Numbered from the stretch's first letter, positions 50,870 to 60,090 are shown. The stretch is 64,000 nt of DNA from Janthinobacterium sp. J1-1 (GCF_030944405.1 NZ_CP132339.1:5828001-5892000); one strand, 5' to 3'. Notes: generated by a model not told the origin, from the sequence alone. Translations and numbers: made by a program.

Positions 50870-52957
50870 ATGCCTTACCTGCCGCTCCCCAAATCGCGCC
50901 GCGCGAAGATCGTCCTGGCCACCGCCGGCGTGCTGATCGCCGTGCCGGCCACCGCCATCATTGTCCTGTTGAATACCGACTGGAACCGCGCCAAGCCGTG
51001 GCTCAACGCCCGCACCAGCGAAGCGCTGGGCCGCCCGTTCGCCATCGAAGGCGACCTGGCGCTGGCCTGGCGCCAGCCGGCGTCAGCGGAAAAACAGCGC
51101 GGCTGGCGCGACTACCTGCCCTGGCCACATCTGCAGGCGCGCGATGTGCGCATGGGCAATCCGGCCGGCATCGTCGCCGATCCGCGCCATCCGCAGTCGG
51201 CCAGCGTCAGCCAGCTGGCCTTCTCGCTCGACCCGCTGGCCTTGCTTGATAAAAAGATCGTGATACCCGAACTGCGTTTCGACGCGCCGCAGCTACGCCT
51301 GCTGCGCGGCAAGGACGGCAACAACAACTGGACGTTTGAAAAACAGAACCCCGGTTCGTCGTGGCAGTTCGAGCTGCAAAGCGTGGTCTTCAGCAAAGGC
51401 ACGGTGTATCTGGAGGATGGCATCACCAACTCAACCATGCGCGCCGACGTCGACACCATCGTTGACGCGCGCTACGGCATCGCCTGGACCCTGGCCGGCA
51501 CCTATCGCGGCGCGCCCGTGAAAGGCAGCGGCAAGGCCGGCGGCGTGCTGTCGCTGCAGCAGCAAAGTACGCCGTTCCCGCTGCAGGCCGAGATGCGGTC
51601 GGGCAGCACCACCCTGGCCATCGACGGCACGCTGACGCGCCCGACCAGGCTGGCCGCGCTCGACGTGCTGCTGAAAATATCGGGCCCCAGCATGGCCCAG
51701 CTGTATGCCTTGACCGGCGTGCTGCTGCCGGAAACGCCGCCGTTCAGCGCGCAAGGACATCTGACCGGTGTGCTCAAGCGCGGCGGCAGCGACTGGATCT
51801 ATGACAAATTCACCGGCAAGGTGGGCTCCAGCGATATCAGCGGCAGCGCGAAGTATTCCGAGCGCAAGCCGCGCAATGTGTTGACCGGCAATGTCCATTC
51901 GAAGCTGCTGCACTTGAACGACCTGGGGCCGCTGGTGGGCGCCGACAACCGCGCCAGCAAGGTGCAGCGCGGCGCGCAACTGAACCAGCCGGCCGGCCGC
52001 GTGTTGCCGATCGAAACATTCAAGACCGAACGCTGGGCCAGCCTCGACGCCGACGTGCGCTACACGGCCGACACCATCACGCGCGACGCCAACCTGCCGA
52101 TCAGCCAGGTCGACACGCATATCGTGCTGAACGACAGCGTGCTCTCGCTCAACCCGCTCAACTTCAATATCGCCGGCGGCACGCTGGTGTCGCAGATCCG
52201 GATGGACGGCAGCGGCAAGACAGCGCCCGGGCGCATCGCCGCCGAACTGAAGGCGAGCGCGCGCCGCATGCAGATCAAGCAGCTGTTTCCCAACCTCAAA
52301 CCATTGCAAGCCAGCGTGGGCCAGATCAATGGCGACGCGGCACTCACCGCCACCGGCAACTCGGTGGCCAGCTTGCTGGGCAATTCCAATGGCGAAGTCA
52401 AGGCACTGATCAATGGGGGCAGCGTCAGCAAGCTGCTGCTTGAAGAGATGGGCCTGAACATCGGCAGCGTGGTGCTGGCCAAGCTGTCGGGCGACAAGCA
52501 GGTCAAACTCAATTGCATGGCGGCCAGTTTCGGCGTCACGCATGGCCTGATGCAGACGCGCCAGTTCATCGTCGACACGGACGATGCCACCTTGCATGTC
52601 GACGGCACCATCAACCTGGAAAATGAAAAACTCGATCTGACCTTGCAACCCGACAGCAAGGGCGTGCGCATCTTCTCGCTGCGCGCACCGATCTATGTGA
52701 AGGGCACCTTCAGCGACCCCGATGTCAGTATCGACAAGGGCGTGGTGGCGCTGCGCGCCGGCGGTGCGCTGGCGCTGGCGGCGGTGGCGCCGTTTGCCGC
52801 CCTGCTGCCGCTGGTCAATGCCGGCCCCGGAGAACAGAGCGAATGCGCCAGCTTGCTGAACCAGGCCAGCCGCAAGCCGGTGGCGCCCCAGCCGGGCAAG
52901 ACCCGTGCACGCCAGGGCGCCAAACCGAAGACCGGCGAGCGGGCCCTGCCACGCTGA
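50870..52957 (+). CDS. AsmA-family protein
   Basis: 695 aa. N-terminal span (AKIVLATAGVLIAVPATAIIVLLNTDWNRAKPWLNARTSEALGRPFAIEGDLAL) is the AsmA anchor and start of the chorein-like beta-helix. Long beta-rich middle; C-terminal AsmA signature LRLDGTINLENEKLDLTLQPDSKGVRIFSLRAPIYVKGTFSDPDVSIDKG-type stretch (residues about 580-630). Members bridge inner and outer membranes and affect phospholipid transport. ATG 50870 follows GGAAAG. Confidence 0.9.
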   Translation: MPYLPLPKSRRAKIVLATAGVLIAVPATAIIVLLNTDWNRAKPWLNARTSEALGRPFAIEGDLALAWRQPASAEKQRGWRDYLPWPHLQARDVRMGNPAGIVADPRHPQSASVSQLAFSLDPLALLDKKIVIPELRFDAPQLRLLRGKDGNNNWTFEKQNPGSSWQFELQSVVFSKGTVYLEDGITNSTMRADVDTIVDARYGIAWTLAGTYRGAPVKGSGKAGGVLSLQQQSTPFPLQAEMRSGSTTLAIDGTLTRPTRLAALDVLLKISGPSMAQLYALTGVLLPETPPFSAQGHLTGVLKRGGSDWIYDKFTGKVGSSDISGSAKYSERKPRNVLTGNVHSKLLHLNDLGPLVGADNRASKVQRGAQLNQPAGRVLPIETFKTERWASLDADVRYTADTITRDANLPISQVDTHIVLNDSVLSLNPLNFNIAGGTLVSQIRMDGSGKTAPGRIAAELKASARRMQIKQLFPNLKPLQASVGQINGDAALTATGNSVASLLGNSNGEVKALINGGSVSKLLLEEMGLNIGSVVLAKLSGDKQVKLNCMAASFGVTHGLMQTRQFIVDTDDATLHVDGTINLENEKLDLTLQPDSKGVRIFSLRAPIYVKGTFSDPDVSIDKGVVALRAGGALALAAVAPFAALLPLVNAGPGEQSECASLLNQASRKPVAPQPGKTRARQGAKPKTGERALPR

Positions 52958-52992
52958 GGCGCGATGTCGCATTTACATTTGTTACACCCCTA

Positions 52993-53008
52993 TGTGCGTT
53001 GCCGAACA
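52993..53008. promoter_or_regulatory. CRP-geometry palindrome, site 7
   Basis: TGTGCG-TTGC-CGAACA, 116 bases upstream of the OsmB-like gene at 53124. Confidence 0.5.
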
Positions 53009-53123
53009 GATTTTAATACCTTGCAAACCTATTCTGTAACTGTGCCTGAACATTGACTGGCGTACCTTATTACCGGCCTCTACCCTGCCGGCGCCACGGG
53101 ACTGAATCCAAAGGAGAACTACC

Positions 53124-53342
53124 ATGCAAACGATTAAAAAACTCGCCGCTACCACTTCCATCGCCGCACTGGTGCTGAGCCTGACCGCTTGCGCCAATAT
53201 GTCCGGCCAGGATAAAAACACCGCTGTCGGCGCCGGCATCGGCGCCGTTGCCGGCTCCGTGCTGACCGGCGGCAGCGCCGTTGGCGCAGTGGGCGGCGCC
53301 GCCGTCGGCGGCGTGATCGGTAACCAGGTCAAACCGAAGTAA
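53124..53342 (+). CDS. OsmB-like glycine-zipper lipoprotein, 72 aa
   Basis: Signal and lipobox MQTIKKLAATTSIAALVLSLTACAN, then NMSGQDKNTAVGAGIGAVAGSVLTGGSAVGAVGGAAVGGVIGNQV. The pattern (CxNWS..DRNTAIGAGAG...GGAAVGGVIGHQV) closely follows E. coli OsmB, an osmotically and stationary-phase induced lipoprotein, as I recall that sequence. Strong terminator follows. Confidence 0.88.
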   Translation: MQTIKKLAATTSIAALVLSLTACANMSGQDKNTAVGAGIGAVAGSVLTGGSAVGAVGGAAVGGVIGNQVKPK

Positions 53343-53357
53343 TCTTCGGCAAGCAAA

Positions 53358-53396
53358 AAAGCGGGGCGGCTACTTCGGTAGCCGCCCCGCTTTTTT
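53358..53396 (+). terminator. rho-independent terminator
   Basis: Long stem AAAGCGGGGCGGCTAC-TTCG-GTAGCCGCCCCGC followed by TTTTTT. Confidence 0.9.
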
Positions 53397-53413
53397 GCGC
53401 CTGGCGCCTGGAG

Positions 53414-54178
53414 CTATACAAAAACATTGGCCATGCCGGCCGTGCCCGTATCCTTGACCAGTTCATAGCAGCGGCACGATACCGCTTCCAGCCCGGCCGA
53501 ATCGAGGATCTCGATATTGCCGCGGCTATAGGTAATCAGTTTCTGCTGCTGCAGCGCGCTGGCCGCCTTGGTCACGCCGACCCGCCGCACGCCGAGGGTG
53601 TGGGCCAGGAATTCATGCGTCAGGTGAAATTTTTCCGACTGCAGGCGGTCACGCGTGATCAGCAGCGAACGGGCCAGCCGCGCTTCGAGCACGTGGAAGC
53701 GGCTGCACACGGCAATCTGGATGGCTTGCGCCAGCAGGGTGTCGGTGTAACGGTACAGCAGCCGCTGCAGCGACTCGAGCTGGGCGAATTCGGCGCAGAA
53801 ATCGGCGCGCGCGATACGGCTGGCGCTGCCGGAACGCTGGACGACGGCGCGCACCTGCGCCAGTTCATGGCCCAGCGCGACGGAGGCGCCCAGCACGCCT
53901 TCGCGGCCGACCGAGCCCACTTCGAGCGTCATGCGGCCTTCGGCCACGGCCAGCAGCGAGATCAGGCAGTCGCCCGGAAAATAGATGTGGCCGATCGGCT
54001 GGCCCGGCTCGTACAGCACGTCGCCGACGTCGACCGTGACGGTATCGAACAGCGCCGACAGATGCTTGAGGTCGGACTCCGGCAGGCTGGCCAGCAGGCG
54101 GTTGCCCGCAGCGGCCGAGGCCAGACCGGAGCGGCCTGCATCACGGGGCAGGTTGATGGTAGCGGTCATTGATGGCAT
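53414..54178 (-). CDS. Crp/Fnr-family transcriptional regulator
   Basis: 254 aa. cNMP-binding-like jelly roll (LFDTVTVDVGDVLYEPGQPIGHIYFPGDCLISLLAVAEGRMTLEVGSVGREGVLG), lacking the classic cAMP-contact Arg-Ser of CRP, so the effector is unknown. Two Cys in the sensor are not Fnr-like clusters. HTH near the C-terminus: HLTHEFLAHTLGVRRVGVTKAASALQQQKLITYSRGNIEILD. ATG 54178 has AAGGAAAAGG directly upstream; the frame from 54211 lacks such a site. Site 8 lies in its own promoter region, suggesting autoregulation and control of the stress cluster. Confidence 0.9.
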   Translation of the reverse strand: MPSMTATINLPRDAGRSGLASAAAGNRLLASLPESDLKHLSALFDTVTVDVGDVLYEPGQPIGHIYFPGDCLISLLAVAEGRMTLEVGSVGREGVLGASVALGHELAQVRAVVQRSGSASRIARADFCAEFAQLESLQRLLYRYTDTLLAQAIQIAVCSRFHVLEARLARSLLITRDRLQSEKFHLTHEFLAHTLGVRRVGVTKAASALQQQKLITYSRGNIEILDSAGLEAVSCRCYELVKDTGTAGMANVFV

Positions 54179-54249
54179 TGCCTTTTCCTTGGTGTCGTTA
54201 CAACTCGACATAATTTTTACTTAGCCTACGGGGCCGCCTTGCGCATGTA

Positions 54250-54265
54250 TGTACGGTGACGCACG
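54250..54265. promoter_or_regulatory. CRP-geometry palindrome, site 8
   Basis: TGTACG-GTGA-CGCACG, between the Crp/Fnr gene (start 54178, minus) and the glycine-zipper gene at 54395. Confidence 0.5.
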
Positions 54266-54394
54266 GAAGCGAATCACGTGGCGACGCACACTCGGGGCCT
54301 CAAGCCAATAACAAGATTCAAGCAGAGATTCAGAGCGCGCCCTTCCCGGCGCCAGCCATCCAGATTTCATTCACAGACAAGACAGGAGCATTTC

Positions 54395-55051
54395 ATGACC
54401 ACCACCACCAAATCCTTGCATCCCCTGATCCTCGCCGCGGCCGTTGCCGTGGTGCTGTTTTGCGGCGTCGGCACGGCCGCCCTGATGGGCTGGCTGCCCA
54501 CCTCGGACAGCCGCGAAGCCGCACCGTTGAGCAGCGCCGCCTCCAGCGAACAGCTGGCCAGCCTGCAGGCGATCGCACCACCGGCAGGCGCCCAGCCGCT
54601 GGCCGCCCTCCCCCAACAGCAGCCACAGCAACTGGCGGCACAGCCGGCGCCAGCACCACGCCCACAACCACAGCCTGAACCGCAATATGCGGCGGCCCCG
54701 GCACCGGCGCCCAAGGTCTGCGGCAACTGCGGCGTGATCGAAGCCATCCATGAAGTCAATACCCGCGCTTCGGGTAGCGGCGTGGGTGCGGCCGGCGGCG
54801 CCGTGGTCGGTGGCCTGCTGGGCAACCAGGTGGGTGGCGGCCATGGCAAGCAGCTGGCCACCGTGCTGGGCGCCGTCGGTGGCGCCGTGGCCGGCAACCA
54901 GATCGAAGGCAGCGTGCGCGCCACGCGCAGCTACAACATCGTCGTGCGCCTGGACAACGGCAAGACCCGCACCGTGCATCAAAGTGCGGCGCCGAACTGG
55001 CGCCAGGGCGACCGCGTGCGCGTGGTCAACGGCGGCCTGCGCGCCGGCTAA
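54395..55051 (+). CDS. glycine-zipper 2TM protein with SlyB-like tail
   Basis: 218 aa. Span near residues 11-35 (LILAAAVAVVLFCGVGTAALMGWL) as anchor, then a long Pro/Gln-rich linker (PQQQPQQLAAQPAPAPRPQPQPEPQY), a CGNCG motif, and glycine zipper VNTRASGSGVGAAGGAVVGGLLGNQVGGGHGKQLATVLGAVGGAVAGNQIEG. The tail YNIVVRLDNGKTRTVHQSAAPNWRQGDRVRVVNGGLRAG matches the SlyB-like 43709 tail. ATG 54395 follows AGGAG. The terminator at 55082-55109 follows. Confidence 0.85.
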   Translation: MTTTTKSLHPLILAAAVAVVLFCGVGTAALMGWLPTSDSREAAPLSSAASSEQLASLQAIAPPAGAQPLAALPQQQPQQLAAQPAPAPRPQPQPEPQYAAAPAPAPKVCGNCGVIEAIHEVNTRASGSGVGAAGGAVVGGLLGNQVGGGHGKQLATVLGAVGGAVAGNQIEGSVRATRSYNIVVRLDNGKTRTVHQSAAPNWRQGDRVRVVNGGLRAG

Positions 55052-55081
55052 GATCATCTCGTTTCGTTGCTGATTGCACAC

Positions 55082-55109
55082 ACGCCCGGCCAGTCCGGGC
55101 GTTTTCTTT
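55082..55109 (+). terminator. rho-independent terminator
   Basis: ACGCCCGG-N5-CCGGGCGT then TTTCTTTTT. Confidence 0.75.
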
Positions 55110-55116
55110 TTGATCA

Positions 55117-55132
55117 TGTTCGTTGGCGCACA
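55117..55132. promoter_or_regulatory. CRP-geometry palindrome, site 9
   Basis: TGTTCG-TTGG-CGCACA, 72 bases upstream of the small membrane gene at 55204. Confidence 0.45.
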
Positions 55133-55203
55133 GATGAGTCGGCGCCGGCGTTAGATGATGCACTCAGGAAATCTAAAAGCGCATCACCACCAACGGAGGC
55201 GAC

Positions 55204-55464
55204 ATGAAGCACGACATTACAGGCAGCAACAAAATATGGCTGAGCTTTATCGGCGGCGGCATGCTGGCGACGATACTGGGCTTTTGCGCGCTGGACCTGG
55301 CGCCCGGCGGTGCGGTCGCCCCCGTGTTCGGCGTGATGCTGCTGCTGACCGGCGGCATGCTCAGTTGCCTGGCGGGCGCCGTCGGCATGGCCGGCATGCT
55401 GGCCTGGCTGCCCGGCATGGGCGAAGCAGAACATGCCAATGTGCAAGGAAACACGAATAAGTAA
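55204..55464 (+). CDS. small membrane protein, 86 aa
   Basis: Two hydrophobic segments (IWLSFIGGGMLATILGFCALDLA and VFGVMLLLTGGMLSCLAGAVGMAGMLAWLPGM). ATG follows GGAGG. In the stress cluster with CRP-like site 9 upstream. Family not recognised. Confidence 0.7.
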   Translation: MKHDITGSNKIWLSFIGGGMLATILGFCALDLAPGGAVAPVFGVMLLLTGGMLSCLAGAVGMAGMLAWLPGMGEAEHANVQGNTNK

Positions 55465-55470
55465 GAGTTA

Positions 55471-55486
55471 TGTACGACACCGTACA
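55471..55486. promoter_or_regulatory. CRP-geometry palindrome, site 10
   Basis: Perfect TGTACG-ACAC-CGTACA, 153 bases upstream of the Lmo0937-family gene at 55639; it begins seven bases after the previous stop. Confidence 0.55.
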
Positions 55487-55638
55487 GATAGTTTCGGCAG
55501 CAAAGTAGACAATGCGTCATGGCATCAGCGTTTTGCAGGGAGTGTCACTCCGGCAGCAACGCAAATGGCAAAAAGCCGATGACAGCGCAGGTGCACCCAC
55601 CTCGCGGTCATCCACACATTACTCACGGAGGACACATC

Positions 55639-55785
55639 ATGCTCTATACAATCGCAGTAGTACTCATCATTCTCTGGCTGCTGGGTTTGGTTACTTCCTA
55701 CACCATCGGCGGCTTCATCCATATTCTGCTGGTCGTGGCAGTGATCATGATCCTGTTGCGCCTGATCAGCGGGCGCGGTCTATAG
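55639..55785 (+). CDS. Lmo0937-family (DUF5670) small membrane protein, 48 aa
   Basis: MLYTIAVVLIILWLLGLVTSYTIGGFIHILLVVAVIMILLRLISGRGL, the two-span Lmo0937/DUF5670 pattern (IGGFIHILLVVAVI). ATG 55639 follows GGAGG. Stress-induced in other bacteria. Short for automatic gene calling; the longer upstream frame is non-coding. Confidence 0.85.
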   Translation: MLYTIAVVLIILWLLGLVTSYTIGGFIHILLVVAVIMILLRLISGRGL

Positions 55786-55936
55786 AGGCTGTGGCCGGCT
55801 CTGCTAGATGCTGGCGGCGGCGCACGTGCGAACGGGCGCCGTCTTTCCATTGGCACTGGCAAGCCCGGCGATTTTGCAGTAACGTGTGCGGGTGATCCCC
55901 CCGGGTACTTTCAAGAACAACACTAGGAGAAACTCT

Positions 55937-56617
55937 ATGAATCCATTCAAAACCGGCCCTGGCGCCAAATCCGTGATCGGCATGCTGGCCCTGACGATCG
56001 CCGTTTCCGGCTGTGCCGACATGTCGGCCACGCAACGCGGCACGGCCACTGGCGCCGGCGTCGGCGCCGGCCTGGGTGCATTGATCGGTGGCACCACCAG
56101 CGGTGGGGGCAGCGGCCGCACGGCTGGCGGCGCCCTGCTGGGCGCGGCTGCCGGCGCAGTGGTCGGCAATATCTGGTCGAACCGCATGGAAAACCAGAAG
56201 CGCACGATGGAACAAGCGACGCAAGGTACCGGCGTGCAAGTGACGCAGACCTCGGACAACCGCCTGAAAATGGAAATCCCGAGCGACATCTCGTTCGATA
56301 CCAACCGCGCCGATATCAAGGGCAACTTCCGCCCCATCCTCGACCGCTTTGCCGCCACCCTGAACGACAACCCGAACACCACCGTGAGCATCATCGGCCA
56401 CACGGACAGCACCGGCAGCGCCTCGATCAACGAGCCGCTGTCGGTCGAACGCGCCGCCCACACGCGCGACTACCTGTCGATGCGCGGCGTCTCGCCGACC
56501 CGCGTGGTGGTCGAAGGCCGCGGCGCGCGTGAACCGATCGCGTCGAACTCCGACAACGACGGCCGCGCCCGCAATCGTCGCGTGGAAATTTACGTAGCCG
56601 AGATGGCTCCACGTTAA
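55937..56617 (+). CDS. OmpA-family lipoprotein with glycine zipper (YiaD-like)
   Basis: 226 aa. Lipobox TIAVSGCADM, glycine zipper TATGAGVGAGLGALIGGTTSGGGSGRTAGGALLGAAAGAVVGNIWSN, then an OmpA domain (ISFDTNRADIKGNFRPILDRFAATLNDNPNTTVSIIGHTDSTGSASINEPLSVERAAHTRDYL). Layout of YiaD. ATG 55937 follows TAGGAG. Terminator at 56636-56672. Confidence 0.9.
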   Translation: MNPFKTGPGAKSVIGMLALTIAVSGCADMSATQRGTATGAGVGAGLGALIGGTTSGGGSGRTAGGALLGAAAGAVVGNIWSNRMENQKRTMEQATQGTGVQVTQTSDNRLKMEIPSDISFDTNRADIKGNFRPILDRFAATLNDNPNTTVSIIGHTDSTGSASINEPLSVERAAHTRDYLSMRGVSPTRVVVEGRGAREPIASNSDNDGRARNRRVEIYVAEMAPR

Positions 56618-56635
56618 TTTTCAACAGCACCAAAC

Positions 56636-56672
56636 AAAACAGCCGGACCACTTACATGGCCCGGCTGTTTTT
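56636..56672 (+). terminator. rho-independent terminator
   Basis: AACAGCCGG-N14-CCGGCTGTTTTTT, between the convergent YiaD-like and M16 genes. Confidence 0.75.
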
Positions 56673-56685
56673 TACATGCAGAGGA

Positions 56686-59514
56686 TTACTTCGCGGTCGC
56701 CGCCTTGGCGCCGGACTCTTTCGCCACTTTCGCGAAATCGCCGGCCGTCACTACCGACACCACTTCCGGCTTCAGGTAGTCGCGCAGGCTCTGGTTCACC
56801 TGCGCCAGGGTCAAGGCCGCCACTTTCGCTTCCAGGTTCTTGTCGTACGCCATGGTGCGGCCATCCGACAGATAGTTCGACAGCGAACGCGCCAGCGGAC
56901 CGTCTTCGGTGCGGCTCACTTCTTCCGATTGCAGCCAGCCTTTTTTCGCCTCAGCCAGTTCCGCTTCCGTAAAGCCTTCGGCCAGCACCTTGGCGATTTC
57001 CTCGCGCAGCGCCGCTTCCACCTTGACGGCATTTTGCGGTGCGCTGATGGCGTAGGCCATCCAGTAGCCGGCCGCTTCATGCACGGGCACGCTCAATTGC
57101 GAGCCGACGCCGTACGACAGGCCTTCCTTCTGGCGAATGCGGTCGGCCAGGCGGCTGCGCAGCGCGCCGCCACCGAACATGTGATTGGCGATCACCAGCG
57201 CCGGATAGCTGGCGGCGTCATCTTTCAAGGGCACCGGCGCGACGGCGAACAGCACGCTGTTGGCCTTGTCCGGCGTTTCCAGGCTGACCTTTTCGCCACT
57301 GACGGGCTTGACGGCGGTTGGAATGCGCACATACGGCTGCTGCGCCTTCCAGTTGCCATACAAGCTGGTCACTTGCGCTTGCAGCGCAGCCGCATCGAAA
57401 TCGCCGACAGCGGCAAACGTGGCGCTGGAAGCACCATAATAGCCGGCATGGAAGGCCTTCACATCGGCAACCTTGACGCCTTTCCATGCGGCCAGCTCCA
57501 CCGGCAGCGGATCGACGTGGCGTACATGGCCGGGCGGCGTGGCGTCGATCAGGCGGCGCAGGGCATTGACGGCCAGCGGTTGCGGCTCGGGCATTTCCTG
57601 CTCGGCGCGGCCGACACGTTCACGCTGCAATTCCAGGAATTCCGTTTCGGACAGGGCCGGCTTTTGCAGCACTTGCGCCAGCAATTCCATGGCGGCCGAC
57701 AGGTTCTCGCGCTTGCCCATCAGGAAGGCCGTCACGCCTTCGGCGCCGCCGCTGACATTGAACTGCATCCCCAGCTGGTCGAACTTGTCCTTCACTTCCT
57801 GGCGCGACAGTTTATCGGTGCCGCGCGACAGCAGATTGGCCGTGTAGCTGCCGACGGCCGACTTGCCGGCCAGGCTGTCGGCACTGCCCAGGTTCAATTT
57901 CAATACTACGCTGACCGTGCCGCCCTTGGTTTTCTTCGGCAGCAAGGCGCTCTTCATGCCGTTAGGCAAGGTGAAGCGCTGCGTGCGCGCTTCGATATTG
58001 TCGGGGCTGGGGTCGAATACCTCGCCCTGCGCCACCACCGCGCGGCCCGTGTAGCCGGCAAACTGCGGCGCCAGGTCGGCGTAGGCCGGCACCGTGGTGC
58101 GGTCCGGCGTGTCGGTCGGAATGAAGCGGCCCACGGTACGGTTCGAGCTCTTCAGGTATTTTTCGGCGGCCGCCTGCACTTGCGCGGTGGTAACCTTGTC
58201 GAGCTGGTCGCGCTGCAGGAAGAACAAGCGCCAGTCGCCGGACGCCAGCGATTCGGTCAGCGCGATGGTCAGGCTGGCCGTATCCGACGACGCCAGCTCG
58301 ATCTGCTTGGCCAGGTTCTGCTTGGCGCGCGCCACTTCGGCGTCCGTCAGCGGCTGCGATTTGAGGCCTTCGAGCACGTTCAGCATGGCGGCCTGCGCCG
58401 CGTCCAAGTCGCCGTCCTTCGGCACCTGCGCGCCGAACAGGTTGTAGCCCGGCTCCAGGGTGCTGAAGGAGTTGTTGATGATCTTGCTGGCCAGCTTGGT
58501 TTCCACCAGCGCCTTGTGCAGGCGGCCGGCCGGCGCGCTGGTCAGGACCTCGCCCAGCACATCGATGGCGACCGACTCCGGATTGCCGGCCGGCGCCACG
58601 TGGTAGCCGGCGCCCACCAGTTGCGTGCCGCCGCTGCGGCGTACCGTCACCGAACGCTCGCCATCCTGCACCGGCTCGGCCGTGTAGGTCGGCTCGATCA
58701 CGCGCGTCGGTTTTGGAATCTTGCCGAACAGGTCGTTGATCTGTTTCAGGACCTTGGCTTCGTCGAAGCGGCCGGCCACCATCAGCACGGCGTTATCGGG
58801 CTGGTAGTACTTGTGATAAAAGGCGCGCAGGCGGGGAATATTGACCTGCTCGATATCGGAACGCGCGCCGATGGTCGACTTGCCGTAGTTGTGCCAGTCA
58901 AACGCCACCGCCTGGATGCGCTGGCTGGTCACGCGCAGCGGATTGCTCTCGCCCATCTCGAACTCGTTGCGCACCACCGTCATTTCACCCTTGTTGGTCT
59001 TCGGGTTCCACAAGTCGTTCTGGTCGATGGCGGCATTGACCATGCGGTCCGCTTCCATCGCCAGCATCTGGCGCAGGTTGTCATCATTGGCCGGGAAAGT
59101 GGCGTAGTAATTGGTGCGGTCGAACCAGGTGGTGCCGTTGAACTGGGCGCCGGTCGAGTTCAGGATCTCGACCGGGGTTTTGCTGCCTTTTTTGATGCCG
59201 AAGTTGGCGCTGGGCTTGAACAGTAGGTGTTCCAGCAAGTGGGCCATGCCGGTCTCGCCATAGTTTTCATGGCGCGAGCCGACCATGTAGACGATATTGG
59301 TGGTCAGGGTGGGTTTGCTGGCGTCAGGAAACAACAGCACGCGCAAGCCATTGGCCAGCTTGTATTCGGTAATGCCCTCGATCGAGGTGACCTTCACGGC
59401 CGCCGCCGGCGCACCGGCTTTCTGGGTTTTGGCGGACGGCGCCGGCGTGGCGGCCAGCACGAAAGAAGGCGACAGGATGCCGGCGGCAAGCAAGAGAGCG
59501 GTAATTGGTTTCAA
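56686..59514 (-). CDS. M16-family zinc metallopeptidase, tandem domains
   Basis: 942 aa secreted (signal MKPITALLLAAGILSPSFVLAA). The N-terminal M16 unit holds the inverted zinc motif HLLEH (His92, Glu95, His96) and downstream acids (VRNEFEMGE). The C-terminal unit, about 500-930, lacks HxxEH, as usual for two-domain M16 peptidases. An insulinase-like role in periplasmic peptide degradation is likely. Single gene. The antisense 856-codon frame on the plus strand is a high-GC shadow. Confidence 0.93.
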   Translation of the reverse strand: MKPITALLLAAGILSPSFVLAATPAPSAKTQKAGAPAAAVKVTSIEGITEYKLANGLRVLLFPDASKPTLTTNIVYMVGSRHENYGETGMAHLLEHLLFKPSANFGIKKGSKTPVEILNSTGAQFNGTTWFDRTNYYATFPANDDNLRQMLAMEADRMVNAAIDQNDLWNPKTNKGEMTVVRNEFEMGESNPLRVTSQRIQAVAFDWHNYGKSTIGARSDIEQVNIPRLRAFYHKYYQPDNAVLMVAGRFDEAKVLKQINDLFGKIPKPTRVIEPTYTAEPVQDGERSVTVRRSGGTQLVGAGYHVAPAGNPESVAIDVLGEVLTSAPAGRLHKALVETKLASKIINNSFSTLEPGYNLFGAQVPKDGDLDAAQAAMLNVLEGLKSQPLTDAEVARAKQNLAKQIELASSDTASLTIALTESLASGDWRLFFLQRDQLDKVTTAQVQAAAEKYLKSSNRTVGRFIPTDTPDRTTVPAYADLAPQFAGYTGRAVVAQGEVFDPSPDNIEARTQRFTLPNGMKSALLPKKTKGGTVSVVLKLNLGSADSLAGKSAVGSYTANLLSRGTDKLSRQEVKDKFDQLGMQFNVSGGAEGVTAFLMGKRENLSAAMELLAQVLQKPALSETEFLELQRERVGRAEQEMPEPQPLAVNALRRLIDATPPGHVRHVDPLPVELAAWKGVKVADVKAFHAGYYGASSATFAAVGDFDAAALQAQVTSLYGNWKAQQPYVRIPTAVKPVSGEKVSLETPDKANSVLFAVAPVPLKDDAASYPALVIANHMFGGGALRSRLADRIRQKEGLSYGVGSQLSVPVHEAAGYWMAYAISAPQNAVKVEAALREEIAKVLAEGFTEAELAEAKKGWLQSEEVSRTEDGPLARSLSNYLSDGRTMAYDKNLEAKVAALTLAQVNQSLRDYLKPEVVSVVTAGDFAKVAKESGAKAATAK

Positions 59515-59730
59515 AGCGTGGTCCTGGTAACACTGCGTTAGTAGAAAAAGGCATCAACATGGAACAACCAGCGCGACAATGTTCACGACACGGCGCTGCG
59601 TCTTCGCCGGGGAGTGAAATTGTTACTACAACGCAATTTACTGCAAACTTATCAATTCCGCAAGCAGCTGGTCACAGGCCTGCAATAATGACGTGCTATA
59701 CTCGACCGTTCCAGAACTATCTGCCTGTAT

Positions 59731-60090
59731 ATGAGACGAGCTCTCGTCCTGCTGTGCCTTTTTGTTTTCATCGCTTTACCCCAGGCATACGCCAACATGG
59801 CGTATGCCAGCGCTTCCCCATTCCAGCACGCCGGCATGCACGCGGCCAGCGCCGATTGCCCCGACGCCCACTCGCATGCCGAGACCGCTCCGGATATCGC
59901 CCCGGATAGCGCGCCCGATGCCGCCAGCGACAGCTGCGACGCCGAAGAGTGCGACAACGACCCCATCACCCTGTATCCCGCATTTCGCCAGGCGGTCCCT
60001 TTTTGCGCCATCATCTGGCAGGCGGGACCCGGCGCACTTGCCGAAGCGGACGTGTGGCAGGCCACGCGCCCGCCACGCGTTCGCGGCTGA
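59731..60090 (+). CDS. secreted His/Asp/Cys-rich small protein, 119 aa
   Basis: Signal peptide MRRALVLLCLFVFIALPQAYA, then HAGMHAASADCPDAHSHAETAPDIAPDSAPDAASDSCDAEECDNDP, rich in His, Asp and Cys, which could bind metal ions. Its placement 81 bases before the TerC gene is suggestive, but no family is recognised (DUF2946-like proteins are a possibility). Confidence 0.55.
   Translation: MRRALVLLCLFVFIALPQAYANMAYASASPFQHAGMHAASADCPDAHSHAETAPDIAPDSAPDAASDSCDAEECDNDPITLYPAFRQAVPFCAIIWQAGPGALAEADVWQATRPPRVRG

Noticed and set aside
56656..59226. Plus-strand frame of 856 codons antisense to the M16 gene
   Set aside because: Same reason: GC-skewed antisense frame, with a complete peptidase on the minus strand.
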